From Bog-532 sp963830385 (GTDB lineage Bacteria; Actinomycetota; Actinomycetes; Streptosporangiales; Streptosporangiaceae), in NCBI GenBank assembly GCA_963830385.1, contig CAWHMD010000009.1, forward strand, positions 744,001 to 808,000: a stretch of 64,000 bases of DNA, read 5' to 3'. Positions within the stretch are counted from its first letter, which is position 1, and each line of letters starts with the position of its first letter. A program made the translations under genes and the position numbers. The notes below the pieces were generated by a model. The model saw only the letters and a list, made by a program, of their open reading frames with translations. It did no database searches and was not told where the DNA came from. Positions 34,741 through 43,153 of the stretch are shown here, piece by piece.

Positions 34741-35478
34741 CTAATGAGGGGATGTAACCGGAGGCGGTGCGATGACGATTTCGGTGCTCGGGTCGTAGGG
34801 GATTTCCGGGGTGCCGCAGACGATAATGTTGGCGCGTTCCCAGGTCCGCTGGGCGGTGTTGAAGGGTATTTCCTCGGCCATCCATCCGTCCTCGTCGATC
34901 GGCGTCCCATCAGCCGCGCTGTTGGCCAGGTCAGCCGCGGGGCGATTGGCTGCCCGGGCGGCGGCGCGCCGTCCTGCCTCCCTCTCGTCGGTTTGCACCC
35001 AGATCACAGTGTCGATCAGGTGCGTTACCTCCCGGCGCCCGGCACCGTCCCCTTCAATGATCAGCAGCGGGCAGCCTTCCGGGACCTCGATAGATCCTTC
35101 CCGGCCGTGCTCGTCCCATCGCGGCGGCCGGTAACTGACCGCCTGACCGTGGTGCACGGGCACCAGGATCCCGTCCATCAGCAGGTCGGCCCAGCCGAAG
35201 CGGGAGTGTTCCCAGGCGATGTCGTCGGTGTGGATGACAGCAGATCCGGGGACAAGCTCGCTGATCCGGGCGGCCAGCGTGGTCTTGCCATTGTTGCTGC
35301 GCCCGTCTATGGCCAGCACGGCCGGGCGGCCAGAACCGCTGTGGTCCGGTCTGCACCTGGTCACCGCATTGACGACCGTGCTCAGCAACTCCACGCGCCA
35401 CGGTCCGGCTTCGGGCTCTTCCGGGGCTAGCTGCAAAGCCATGTTCTCATCATGCCGTGCCGCCGATGAGCGGGTCAT
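34741..35478 (-). CDS. P-loop kinase, uridine-kinase-like, passenger in the IS5-family element
   Basis: 245 residues. Walker A is GRSNNGKTTLA, followed by HTDDIAWEHSRFGWADLL and LLIIEGDGAG (Walker B-like), as in the uridine kinase/nucleoside kinase superfamily. Substrate unknown. Its ATG at 35478 overlaps the transposase stop by 4 nt (ATGA), suggesting coupling to it; a second ATG at 35442 is possible. It lies wholly between the element's inverted repeats. GC content looks lower than that of neighbouring chromosomal genes. Confidence 0.75.
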   Translation of the reverse strand: MTRSSAARHDENMALQLAPEEPEAGPWRVELLSTVVNAVTRCRPDHSGSGRPAVLAIDGRSNNGKTTLAARISELVPGSAVIHTDDIAWEHSRFGWADLLMDGILVPVHHGQAVSYRPPRWDEHGREGSIEVPEGCPLLIIEGDGAGRREVTHLIDTVIWVQTDEREAGRRAAARAANRPAADLANSAADGTPIDEDGWMAEEIPFNTAQRTWERANIIVCGTPEIPYDPSTEIVIAPPPVTSPH

Positions 35479-36314
35479 GGCGTTTGGGCGGCGAGACGCT
35501 GGGTCATCAGAGCGATCATGGCCCACAAGACCATGGCTTCGTGGCTTTCGGGCAGGCGTTCGTAGTCGCGGGTGCAGCGGCGGTGCGTGCTGATCCAGGC
35601 CAGGGTGCGTTCGACCACCCAGCGGCGGGGCAGGATTTCGAAGGCGTGCGGGTCGCGTTTGCGGACGACTTCCAGCGTGATCTTCAAGCTGGCGGCCCAG
35701 CCCGCGAGCTTACCCGCATACCCGGCATCAGCCCAGGCCAGCCGGATCCGGGTGCAGCAGCGGGCCAGGTTCCACAGCAGCGGCCGGGCACCGTCGCGGT
35801 CCTGGACCGAGGCGGCCGTGATCACCACGGCCAGGACCAGCCCGATCGTGTCCACGGCGATGTGCCGCTTGCGGCCGTTGACTTTCTTGGCATTGTCCCA
35901 GCCCCGGCTGGCCTTGGGCACAGTGTCCGCGGCCCGCACGGACTGGGAGTCGATCACCGCCGCGGTGGGCCGCGGGTCGCGGCCGGCGGCGATCCGGGCC
36001 TGGTCGCGTAACCGGTCGTGCAGCCGGGCCAAGGTGCCGTCATCGCGCCAGGCGGCGAAGTAGCCGTAGACGGTACGCCAGGGCGGGAAGTCTGCAGGCA
36101 GGTACCGCCAGGCGCACCCGGTCCTGTTGAGGTACAAGATCGCGTTCACGATCACCCGACGGGCGTGCACCAGCGGCCTGCCGCGTGGGCACGGGCCGGG
36201 CAGCAGCGGCTCGATCAGCGCCCATTCCGCATCGGACAGGTCTGAGGGATACCGCCGGCCAGCCCGGGCTGGCCGCGTAGTGCGGGCACGCGCGAGCCCC
36301 GTCTTGTTCGTCAC
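35475..36314 (-). CDS. IS5-family transposase
   Basis: 279 residues, full-length for single-frame IS5-family transposases. The N-terminal DUF4096 domain reads RRYPSDLSDAEWALIEPLLP and GCAWRYLPADFPPWRTVYGYF. The catalytic triad is Asp in AVIDSQSVR, Asp in WADAGYAG and Glu in RWVVERTLAWI. The GTG start at 36314 lies 97 bp inside the right end. It is followed, with a 4-nt overlap, by the kinase gene. Confidence 0.92.
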   Translation of the reverse strand: MTNKTGLARARTTRPARAGRRYPSDLSDAEWALIEPLLPGPCPRGRPLVHARRVIVNAILYLNRTGCAWRYLPADFPPWRTVYGYFAAWRDDGTLARLHDRLRDQARIAAGRDPRPTAAVIDSQSVRAADTVPKASRGWDNAKKVNGRKRHIAVDTIGLVLAVVITAASVQDRDGARPLLWNLARCCTRIRLAWADAGYAGKLAGWAASLKITLEVVRKRDPHAFEILPRRWVVERTLAWISTHRRCTRDYERLPESHEAMVLWAMIALMTQRLAAQTP

Positions 36315-36411
36315 ACATCAGGATCATGGGGCCCACGCTTGGCATATCCACGGACCGCCACGCCGCCCCAGCCGCCGCGACCTACCGGCCGCACGGCTTA
36401 CCAAACATCAC

Positions 36412-37371
36412 TTACAGGCCGCCCGGCCCCGGCTCACCGCGGCGGCCGCGCCGCCGCAGGTACCGCTCGAACTCGCGGGCGATCGCGTCCCCGCTGGCCT
36501 GCGGCAGGTCGGTGGCGTCCTTGGCCTCTTCCAGCGTGCGGACGTACTCCGCTACCTCGGAGTCCTGCTGCGCCAGCTCGTCCACCCCGCGTTCCCAGGC
36601 CCGCGCCTCCTCGGCCAGGTCGGCCAGCGGCAGCGGCGCGTCGAGGATGTCTTCCACGCCCCGCAGCAGGGCCAGGGTGGCCTTGGGGTTGGGCGGGGTC
36701 GCCACGTAGTGCGGCACCGACGCCCACAGCGACACCGCCGGGATGCCCGCCTGGGCCAGCTGGTACTGCACCACCCCGAGGATCCCGGTCGGGCCCTTGT
36801 AGTCGGAGAACGGCGCGGTTACGTTGGCCGACAGCTTCGGGTCGGAGGCGCCGATCGACACCGGTACGGGGCGGGTGTGCGGCGCGTCGGCCAGCAGCGC
36901 GCCGAGCAGGATGACGGACTCTACCCCCAGGTCGGTGAGGCCCTGCACCAGCTCGCTGGTGAACGCCCGCCAGCGCATGTTGGGCTCGATCCCGTGCACC
37001 AGCACGATGTCCTTGTCCAGTCCGGTGCCGGTGACGGCGGTCTCCTCGTCCTCACCGTCTTCGGCCGCACCGATGGCCGCCCGCCCGGTCGTCGCCGCGT
37101 CGGCCTCGTCGGGCATCTTGGCGTGGGCCACCGACAGCCGCGTGGTCGGCCAGACCAGCCGTTCGATCTGGCCGTCGGTGATCTCGACCACCGGCCGCGT
37201 GACCTGGAAGTCGTAGAAGTCATCGGGCTCGATAGCGGCGATCGGTGTCGCCTGCCACGCGATCCCAAGATGGCTGATGACGCCACTGGCGGCTTCCCCG
37301 GCGTCATTCCACCCTTCGAAGGCGGCTATGGCGACGGGCGAGTTGAGCTTCCCCAGCCGATCAAACTCGAT
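36412..37371 (-). CDS. PAC2 family protein without a canonical start codon
   Basis: About 319 residues. The conserved PAC2 start is SPVAIAAFEGWNDAGEAASG, about 12 residues in; later VLVHGIEPNMRWRAF and GALLADAPHTRPVPVS match the family, which may act as proteasome-assembly-chaperone-like proteins (analogy only). No ATG, GTG or TTG lies in frame between an upstream TAG and this region; the best site is ATC at 37369-37371 after GGGAGGAGGGGGGA. A GTG at 37191 would delete the conserved N-terminus. The stop codon is the TTA triplet at the insertion-sequence edge. Confidence 0.75.
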   Translation of the reverse strand: MEFDRLGKLNSPVAIAAFEGWNDAGEAASGVISHLGIAWQATPIAAIEPDDFYDFQVTRPVVEITDGQIERLVWPTTRLSVAHAKMPDEADAATTGRAAIGAAEDGEDEETAVTGTGLDKDIVLVHGIEPNMRWRAFTSELVQGLTDLGVESVILLGALLADAPHTRPVPVSIGASDPKLSANVTAPFSDYKGPTGILGVVQYQLAQAGIPAVSLWASVPHYVATPPNPKATLALLRGVEDILDAPLPLADLAEEARAWERGVDELAQQDSEVAEYVRTLEEAKDATDLPQASGDAIAREFERYLRRRGRRGEPGPGGL

Positions 37372-37514
37372 GGCTCCCCCCTCCTCCCAATTCGGTTCCT
37401 CTGAGTTCTGGATAGCGGCTCCAGCCTACGTGCCCTGCGACCCTGGCAGCAGCATGAGCCGAAAGCCGCGCCGCGGACGGCCGGCCAGACACGGTATTTC
37501 TGCCTGTCTGTCCG

Positions 37515-37552
37515 CGCTCTTAAGAGCGTGCACAACTACGGATCCGTACACT
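37515..37552 (+). promoter_or_regulatory. Two palindromes and -10 of metH
   Basis: CGCTCTTAAGAGCG (37515-37528) and TACGGATCCGTA (37537-37548) are perfect palindromes. TACACT at 37547-37552 is 7 nt before the metH ATG and overlaps the second. No cobalamin riboswitch is visible in the leader. Confidence 0.5.
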
Positions 37553-37559
37553 GAAGACG

Positions 37560-40500
37560 ATGAGCGCGCCTGTGACTGTAAAAGCAACGAGTGACGACGG
37601 GGACACCCTCAGATCGGCCATGGCCAGCCGGGTCGTGGTGGCCGACGGCGCCATGGGCACCATGCTGCAGGCCAGTGACGCCAGCCTCGACGACTTCGAC
37701 GGCTATGAGGGCTGCAACGAGATCCTCAACGTGACCCGGCCGGACATCGTCCGGTCCGTGCACGACGCCTACTTCGCGGCCGGCGCCGACTGCGTCACCA
37801 CCAACACGTTCGGCGCCAACCTGGCCAACCTCGGCGAGTACGACATCGCCGACCGGATCGAGGAGCTGTCCGAGGCCGGGGCGCGCATCGCCCGCGAGGC
37901 TGCCGACGCCGCCGCCACCCCCGGGCATCCGCGCTGGGTGCTCGGCTCGATGGGGCCCGGGACCAAGCTGCCGACCCTCGGCCACGTCACGTTCGCACGG
38001 CTGCGCGACGCCTACCAGCAGAACGCGGCCGGGCTGCTGCGCGGCGGCGCCGACGCGCTCATCGTCGAGACCTGCCAGGACCTGCTGCAGACCAAGGCCG
38101 CAATCATCGGCGCCCGGCGCGCGATCACCGAGGCAGCCGGGCAGACCGGCCGCGACGTCGTACTGATCGCGCACGTCACGATCGAGACCACCGGCACCAT
38201 GCTGCTCGGCAGTGAGATCGGCGCCGCCCTGACCGCGCTCGAGCCGCTCGGCATCGACGCCATCGGGCTTAACTGCGCGACCGGCCCCGAGGAGATGAGC
38301 GAGCACCTGCGGTACCTGGCCGCGCACGCGCGGGTGCCGCTGTCCTGCATGCCCAACGCGGGCCTGCCCGAGCTGACCTCGGACGGCGCCCATTACCCGC
38401 TCAGCGCGACCCAGCTGGCCGACGCGCACGACCGGTTCACCAGCGAGTTCGGGCTGTCGCTGGTCGGCGGCTGCTGCGGCACCACTCCCGAGCACATCGC
38501 CGCGGTGGTGGACCGGGTCGGCGGCCGGGAGCTGAGCTGGCGGCGGCCGCGCCCCGAGCCGGGTGTGGCCTCGCTCTACACGCACGTGCCGTTCCAGCAG
38601 GACACGACGTTCCTGGCCATCGGCGAGCGCACCAACGCCAACGGGTCCAAGGCGTTCCGCGACGCCATGGCCGCCGGCCGGTACGACGAGTGCGTGGAGA
38701 TCGCCCGCGCCCAGACCCGCGACGGCGCCCACCTGCTCGACGTCTGCATCGACTTCGTCGGCCGGGACGGCGTGGCCGACATGAGGGAGATCGCCGGCCG
38801 GTTCGCCACCGCGGCCACCCTGCCGCTGGTGCTGGACTCCACCGAGCCGCCGGTCATCCAGGCCGGCCTGGAGCTGCTGGGCGGCCGGTCGGTGGTCAAC
38901 TCGGTCAACTACGAGGACGGCGACGGCCCGGACTCGCGCATCGCCAAGATGATGCCGCTGGTCCGCGAGCACGGCGCCGCCGTCATCGCCCTCACCATCG
39001 ACGAGCAGGGCCAGGCCCGCACCGCCGACTGGAAGGTGTCGGTCGCCACCAGGCTGATCGAGGACCTCACCGGCAACTGGGGCATGCGGCTGCCCGACAT
39101 CATCGTCGACTGCCTGACCTTCCCCATCGCCACCGGCCAGGAGGAGACCCGGCGGGACGCGATCGAGACGATCGAGGCCATCGCCGAGCTCAAGCGCCGC
39201 TTCCCCGAGGTGCAGACCACCCTGGGCGTCTCCAACGTCTCGTTCGGGCTCAAGCCCGCCGCCCGGGCCGTGCTCAACTCGGTGTTCCTGGCCGAGTGCG
39301 TCCGGGCCGGCCTGGACTCGGCCATCGTCCACGCGTCGCGGATCATGCCGGTCAACCGGATACCGGACGAGCAGCGGCAGGTGGCCCTCGATCTGGTCTA
39401 CGACCGCCGTCGGCCGGACTACGACCCGCTGAGCCGGTTTCTCGAACTGTTCGAGGGCGTGGACATGGCGGCGGTCAAGGAGAGCCGCGCGGCCGAGCTG
39501 GCCCGGCTGCCACTGTGGGAGCGGCTCAAGCGCCGGATCATCGACGGTGAGCGCAGCGGCCTGGAAGCCGACCTGGATGAGGGGCTCACCCAGCGGCCCG
39601 CGCTCGAGATCGTCAACGACGTGCTGCTGGACGGCATGAAAACGGTCGGCGAGCTGTTCGGCTCGGGCCAGATGCAGTTGCCGTTCGTGCTGGCCTCGGC
39701 CGAGGTGATGAAGGGCGCGGTCGGTTACCTGGAGCCGCACATGGAGCGGACTGACGACGACGGCAAGGGCAAGATCGTGCTGGCCACGGTCAAGGGCGAC
39801 GTGCACGACATCGGCAAGAACCTGGTCGACATCATCTTGTCCAACAACGGCTACGACGTGGTCAACATCGGCATCAAGCAGCCGATCTCGTCGATCATCA
39901 CCGCCGCCGACGAGCACGACGCCGACGCCATCGGCATGTCCGGCCTGCTGGTCAAGTCGACCGTGGTCATGCGGGACAACCTGTCCGAGCTGAACTCCCG
40001 CGGCCTGGCCGGCCGCTGGCCGGTGCTGCTCGGCGGGGCCGCGCTGACCCGCGCGTACGTGGAGCAGGACCTGGCCGCGCTGTTCGACGGCGAGGTCCGG
40101 TACGCGCGGGACGCGTTCGAGGGCCTGCGGCTGATGGACGCGGTGATGGCGGTCAAGCGCGGTGAGGACGGAGCCGCGCTGCCGGAGCGCCGGACCCGCA
40201 AGGTCCGGCGGCCGCTGCGGGCGCTCGACCTCGGCGGCGACGGCGACGGCTCCGCGCCCACCCGGTCCGACGTGGCCGAGCTGGCCGAGCTGCCCGAGCC
40301 GCCGTTCTGGGGCACCCGCGCGGTCACCGGCATCTCGCTGGCCGAGTACACCCCCTACCTGGACGAGCGGGCCACGTTCATGGGCCAGTGGGGGCTGAAG
40401 CCGTCCCGCGGCGCCGGCGGGGTCAGCTACGAGGAGCTGGTCGAGGAGCACGGCCGCCCGCGGCTGCGGATGTGGCTGGACCGGGCCCGGACCGAGGGAA

Positions 40501-41081
40501 TGCTCGAGCCGGCCGTGGTTTACGGCTACTTCCCCTGCGTCAGCGAGGGCAACGACCTGGTCATCCTGGACGAGGACGGCAAGGAGCGGGAGCGCTTCAC
40601 GTTCCCGCGTCAGCGCCGGGACCGCCACCTGTGCCTGGCCGACTTCTTCGCCTCCCGCGAGTCCGGCCGCACCGACGTGGTCGCGCTCCAGCTGGCCACC
40701 ATGGGCCGCCGGGTCAGCGAGGTCACCGGCGAGCTGTTCGCCAAGAACTCCTACCGGGACTACCTGGAGCTGCACGGCCTGTCCGTCCAGCTCACCGAGG
40801 CGCTGGCCGAGTACTGGCACACCCGGGTCCGGCGTGAGCTCGGCATCGGGGATGCGGACTCGGACAACATCGAGGACTTCTTCCGGCTCGGCTTCCGCGG
40901 CGCGCGCTACTCGTTCGGCTACCCGGCCTGCCCCGACCTGGCCGACCGGGCCAAGGTGGCGCGGCTGCTGCGGCCTGAGGAGATCGGGGTTGAGCTCACC
41001 GAAGAGATGCAGCTTGTTCCCGAGCAGTCCACCGACGCGCTCGTGGTCCATCACCCCGAGGCGAAATACTTCAGCACGTGA
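37560..41081 (+). CDS. metH: Cobalamin-dependent methionine synthase
   Basis: 1173 residues, full length for MetH. Order: homocysteine-binding domain (1-320) with zinc cysteines in GLNCATGP and VGGCCGTTPEH; pterin-binding domain (about 345-600, IGERTNANGSKAFRDAM); cobalamin cap and Rossmann domain (650-870) with the cobalt-ligating histidine in KGDVHDIGKNLVD (about 745); and the S-adenosylmethionine reactivation domain ending RYSFGYPACPDLADRAKVARL. It moves a methyl group from methyltetrahydrofolate to homocysteine. Start probably leaderless. The HAD gene overlaps its stop by 4 nt. Confidence 0.97.
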   Translation: MSAPVTVKATSDDGDTLRSAMASRVVVADGAMGTMLQASDASLDDFDGYEGCNEILNVTRPDIVRSVHDAYFAAGADCVTTNTFGANLANLGEYDIADRIEELSEAGARIAREAADAAATPGHPRWVLGSMGPGTKLPTLGHVTFARLRDAYQQNAAGLLRGGADALIVETCQDLLQTKAAIIGARRAITEAAGQTGRDVVLIAHVTIETTGTMLLGSEIGAALTALEPLGIDAIGLNCATGPEEMSEHLRYLAAHARVPLSCMPNAGLPELTSDGAHYPLSATQLADAHDRFTSEFGLSLVGGCCGTTPEHIAAVVDRVGGRELSWRRPRPEPGVASLYTHVPFQQDTTFLAIGERTNANGSKAFRDAMAAGRYDECVEIARAQTRDGAHLLDVCIDFVGRDGVADMREIAGRFATAATLPLVLDSTEPPVIQAGLELLGGRSVVNSVNYEDGDGPDSRIAKMMPLVREHGAAVIALTIDEQGQARTADWKVSVATRLIEDLTGNWGMRLPDIIVDCLTFPIATGQEETRRDAIETIEAIAELKRRFPEVQTTLGVSNVSFGLKPAARAVLNSVFLAECVRAGLDSAIVHASRIMPVNRIPDEQRQVALDLVYDRRRPDYDPLSRFLELFEGVDMAAVKESRAAELARLPLWERLKRRIIDGERSGLEADLDEGLTQRPALEIVNDVLLDGMKTVGELFGSGQMQLPFVLASAEVMKGAVGYLEPHMERTDDDGKGKIVLATVKGDVHDIGKNLVDIILSNNGYDVVNIGIKQPISSIITAADEHDADAIGMSGLLVKSTVVMRDNLSELNSRGLAGRWPVLLGGAALTRAYVEQDLAALFDGEVRYARDAFEGLRLMDAVMAVKRGEDGAALPERRTRKVRRPLRALDLGGDGDGSAPTRSDVAELAELPEPPFWGTRAVTGISLAEYTPYLDERATFMGQWGLKPSRGAGGVSYEELVEEHGRPRLRMWLDRARTEGMLEPAVVYGYFPCVSEGNDLVILDEDGKERERFTFPRQRRDRHLCLADFFASRESGRTDVVALQLATMGRRVSEVTGELFAKNSYRDYLELHGLSVQLTEALAEYWHTRVRRELGIGDADSDNIEDFFRLGFRGARYSFGYPACPDLADRAKVARLLRPEEIGVELTEEMQLVPEQSTDALVVHHPEAKYFST

Positions 41082-41773
41082 CCCACGAATCCCTGCGGGC
41101 GGTCCTGTTCGACATGGACGGCCTGCTCATCGACTCTGAGCCGCTCTGGTTCGAGGTCGAGACCGACGTGATGACCCGGCTCGGCGGCACCTGGAGCCCG
41201 GCCGACCAGGAGGCGCTGCTCGGCAGCTCGCTGGACCGGTCGGTGCGCTACTTCATGGAGCGGGCCAAGGTCCCGGCCGACCCGGCCGAGGTGGGCGAGT
41301 GGATGGTGGGCGGCATCGTGGCCAAGGTGCTGGAGCATGGAGTGAAGGTGATGCCCGGCGCCATGGAGCTGGTCGCCGCCGTCGCCGCCTCCGGTCTGCC
41401 GTACGCGCTGGTGACGTCCTCCCAGCGCCGGTTCGTGGACGCGGTGCTGGCCCGCACCGGCCTGCGGTTCCCGGTCGTGGTGACCGGCAGCGACGTCAGC
41501 CGGGGCAAGCCCGATCCCGAGCCGTACCTGCTGGCCACCCGCCGCCTGGAAGTGGCCCCGGCCGGCTGCCTGGTGCTGGAGGACTCGATCACCGGTGTCG
41601 CCGCGGCCGAAGCGGCCGGCTGTTTCGTGGTCGCGGTGCCCACCCTCGGCGGCATCGAGCCCGGTCCCGGACGCTGGGTGCGCACGTCGTTGCGCGGCGT
41701 CGATATCGCCTGGCTGCGCGACGCCTGGGCCGAGGGTCATCTGGCCGAAGCCCGCCCCACCGGCACCGACTGA
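41078..41773 (+). CDS. HAD family phosphatase
   Basis: 231 residues. Motif I is VLFDMDGLLIDSEPLW with the nucleophile Asp; motif II VTSSQRR; motif III GKPDPEPYL; motif IV VLEDSITGVAAAEAAG. It is a beta-phosphoglucomutase-like or phosphoglycolate-type HAD enzyme; substrate unknown. GTG start overlaps the metH stop (GTGA), so it is likely cotranslated and perhaps linked to one-carbon or vitamin metabolism (inferred). Confidence 0.88.
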   Translation: MTHESLRAVLFDMDGLLIDSEPLWFEVETDVMTRLGGTWSPADQEALLGSSLDRSVRYFMERAKVPADPAEVGEWMVGGIVAKVLEHGVKVMPGAMELVAAVAASGLPYALVTSSQRRFVDAVLARTGLRFPVVVTGSDVSRGKPDPEPYLLATRRLEVAPAGCLVLEDSITGVAAAEAAGCFVVAVPTLGGIEPGPGRWVRTSLRGVDIAWLRDAWAEGHLAEARPTGTD

Positions 41774-41853
41774 GAGGTATCGGCTGGTTCATCCGGTCCT
41801 CAGCCTGTGCCACGATGGAGGGAAGGGGACCCGAGCGACGTCAAGGTGGGCAG

Positions 41854-42384
41854 ATGTCGACTTACAACTCGATCGCATGGCTTCCGCTCTGTGCGGGACT
41901 GACCGGACTGGGCCTGGTGGCCAGCTGGTTTGCGTTCCGCCGGAGAGGTCTGAGCGCTGGGCTGCGGGGAGCGGCCTGGTCGCTGCTGCCGCTGGCCGCG
42001 TACCTGACCGGCAGCATTGAGATGTTCTGGAAGATCGGCACCGCGATCGGCAACTTCGCCGCGCACCTGGTGCTGTCACCCAAGGTCTGGTCCGGCGTGG
42101 GAGTGGCCGCGCTGGCCGCCGTCCTGTTCATCGCCTCCGCCCCGGCCAAGCGCCGTCGCCGCCGCCTCCGCAAGTCCGGCGGCGATGACACCGACCCGGC
42201 CGCGACCGAGTCCGGCACCAAGCGCCCGGCCGTGCCCGAGCGGGCCAGCGCCGCCGCCAACGGCAACGGCAGCAAGCAACTCGAGCCCACCCAGTCCCGC
42301 CCGGCCAGGAAAGCCAAGACCCCCGAGCCGGACGACGACATGCGCGAGATCGAAGAGATCCTCCGCCGCCGCGGCATCAACTAA
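41854..42384 (+). CDS. Small two- to three-helix membrane protein
   Basis: 176 residues. Helices are at about 8-24, 35-52 and 72-92, followed by RRRRRLRKSGG and a charged, low-complexity tail with a DDDMREIEEILRRRGIN end. Actinobacterial homologues are sometimes labelled cellulose synthase, which the sequence gives no support for. AAGGTGGG precedes the ATG by 5 nt. Function unknown. Confidence 0.65.
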   Translation: MSTYNSIAWLPLCAGLTGLGLVASWFAFRRRGLSAGLRGAAWSLLPLAAYLTGSIEMFWKIGTAIGNFAAHLVLSPKVWSGVGVAALAAVLFIASAPAKRRRRRLRKSGGDDTDPAATESGTKRPAVPERASAAANGNGSKQLEPTQSRPARKAKTPEPDDDMREIEEILRRRGIN

Positions 42385-43153
42385 CAAACGCAGCCCAGGT
42401 CGTGACCCCAGTCACCCCTGGCACGTGAGCCACCCCCGCACTGTCATCAACCCCGCCAGTCACCCGGCCCCGGCCGCCCCAGCACACGACCCGGCTGCCC
42501 CAGCACCCGGCGGCACTGTCACTTCTGTGTTACCGCACCTCACGGTCCCGGTTAATTCAGTCACGATTAAGCTACGACTTCGACACGGACCTGGACTCCT
42601 GCCGCAAATGTGTAGAATGCCGTTCTAACAGAGGTCGCATTACGTCATTGACGCCTGGGAACAACAGGAGTCGGGCCGGATGACACCCTTAGCAAACGCA
42701 ACCAAGTCAGCAGGAGTGGATGGCTGCGCTAGTCGTGCTGTGTGAAGTGCGCGGGAGGGAAGCCAAGGCCGCCCCGGACTTCGGCGTCCCCCGTTTGTTT
42801 TCCGAAGGAGTTCGGCCGGCTTCTTCGGCGTGGACTGGTCGTGTCACTCCGGACGGCGTGCACCCCGCTCCACCTGCGAGTATTTACATGGTCACCGATG
42901 GTGACATTTGCGGCAAGCCGGGCCTTTTGCCGGCGCCTTACGCTGCAATTAGCCGCTACTCCACATCAATTCCCGGCCATTCCTGGTGCCGGGTGGGCAT
43001 GACCGGGGGGCCTTATCGTGGACCCCGGCCGTGCCTTACCATGGCTTCTGCCCGGAAGAACCCCGACAAGAGGTTTCCGTGCAAAGCTAACGGCGAGCCC
43101 GGTAATTCTTCACCGGCCGCCGTGCTCACATTTATGGCAAAAGGAGCATGCTC
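42385..43153. other. Upstream region of peptide cassette 2
   Basis: 769 bp without a convincing gene; short frames have poor codon use. Visible: TAGAA-N5-TTCTA inverted repeat (42613-42627) whose first half reads as a TAGAAT -10; GTCACC/GGTGAC hairpin (42891-42905); CCGAA/TTCGG arms around AAGGAG (42802-42815). Composition is AT-richer than nearby genes, as expected for a regulatory leader. Confidence 0.45.

Larger units (their letters stand above)
34624..36411. mobile_element. IS5-family insertion sequence carrying a passenger kinase
   Basis: 1788 bp bounded by terminal inverted repeats: GTGAATGTTTGGTAAG at 34624 and, reading inward from 36411, GTGATGTTTGGTAAG; 24 bp after the first mismatch are identical (34628-34651 against 36384-36407). 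TTA flanks both ends (34621-34623, 36412-36414). Standard IS5-family elements are about 0.8-1.3 kb, so the second gene inside is unusual. Confidence 0.85.

Noticed and set aside
32778..36420. 10-bp target duplication CTTACAGGCC around a composite transposon
   Set aside because: The TTA junctions explain each element by itself; the repeat is better read as an ancestral tandem CTTACAGGC.
37372..37559. Cobalamin riboswitch before metH
   Set aside because: The 188-bp gap has palindromes but no B12-box-like sequence and is too short for a full riboswitch plus leader.
41854..42384. Cellulose synthase
   Set aside because: A label used for homologues, but the protein is 176 residues with no glycosyltransferase motif.
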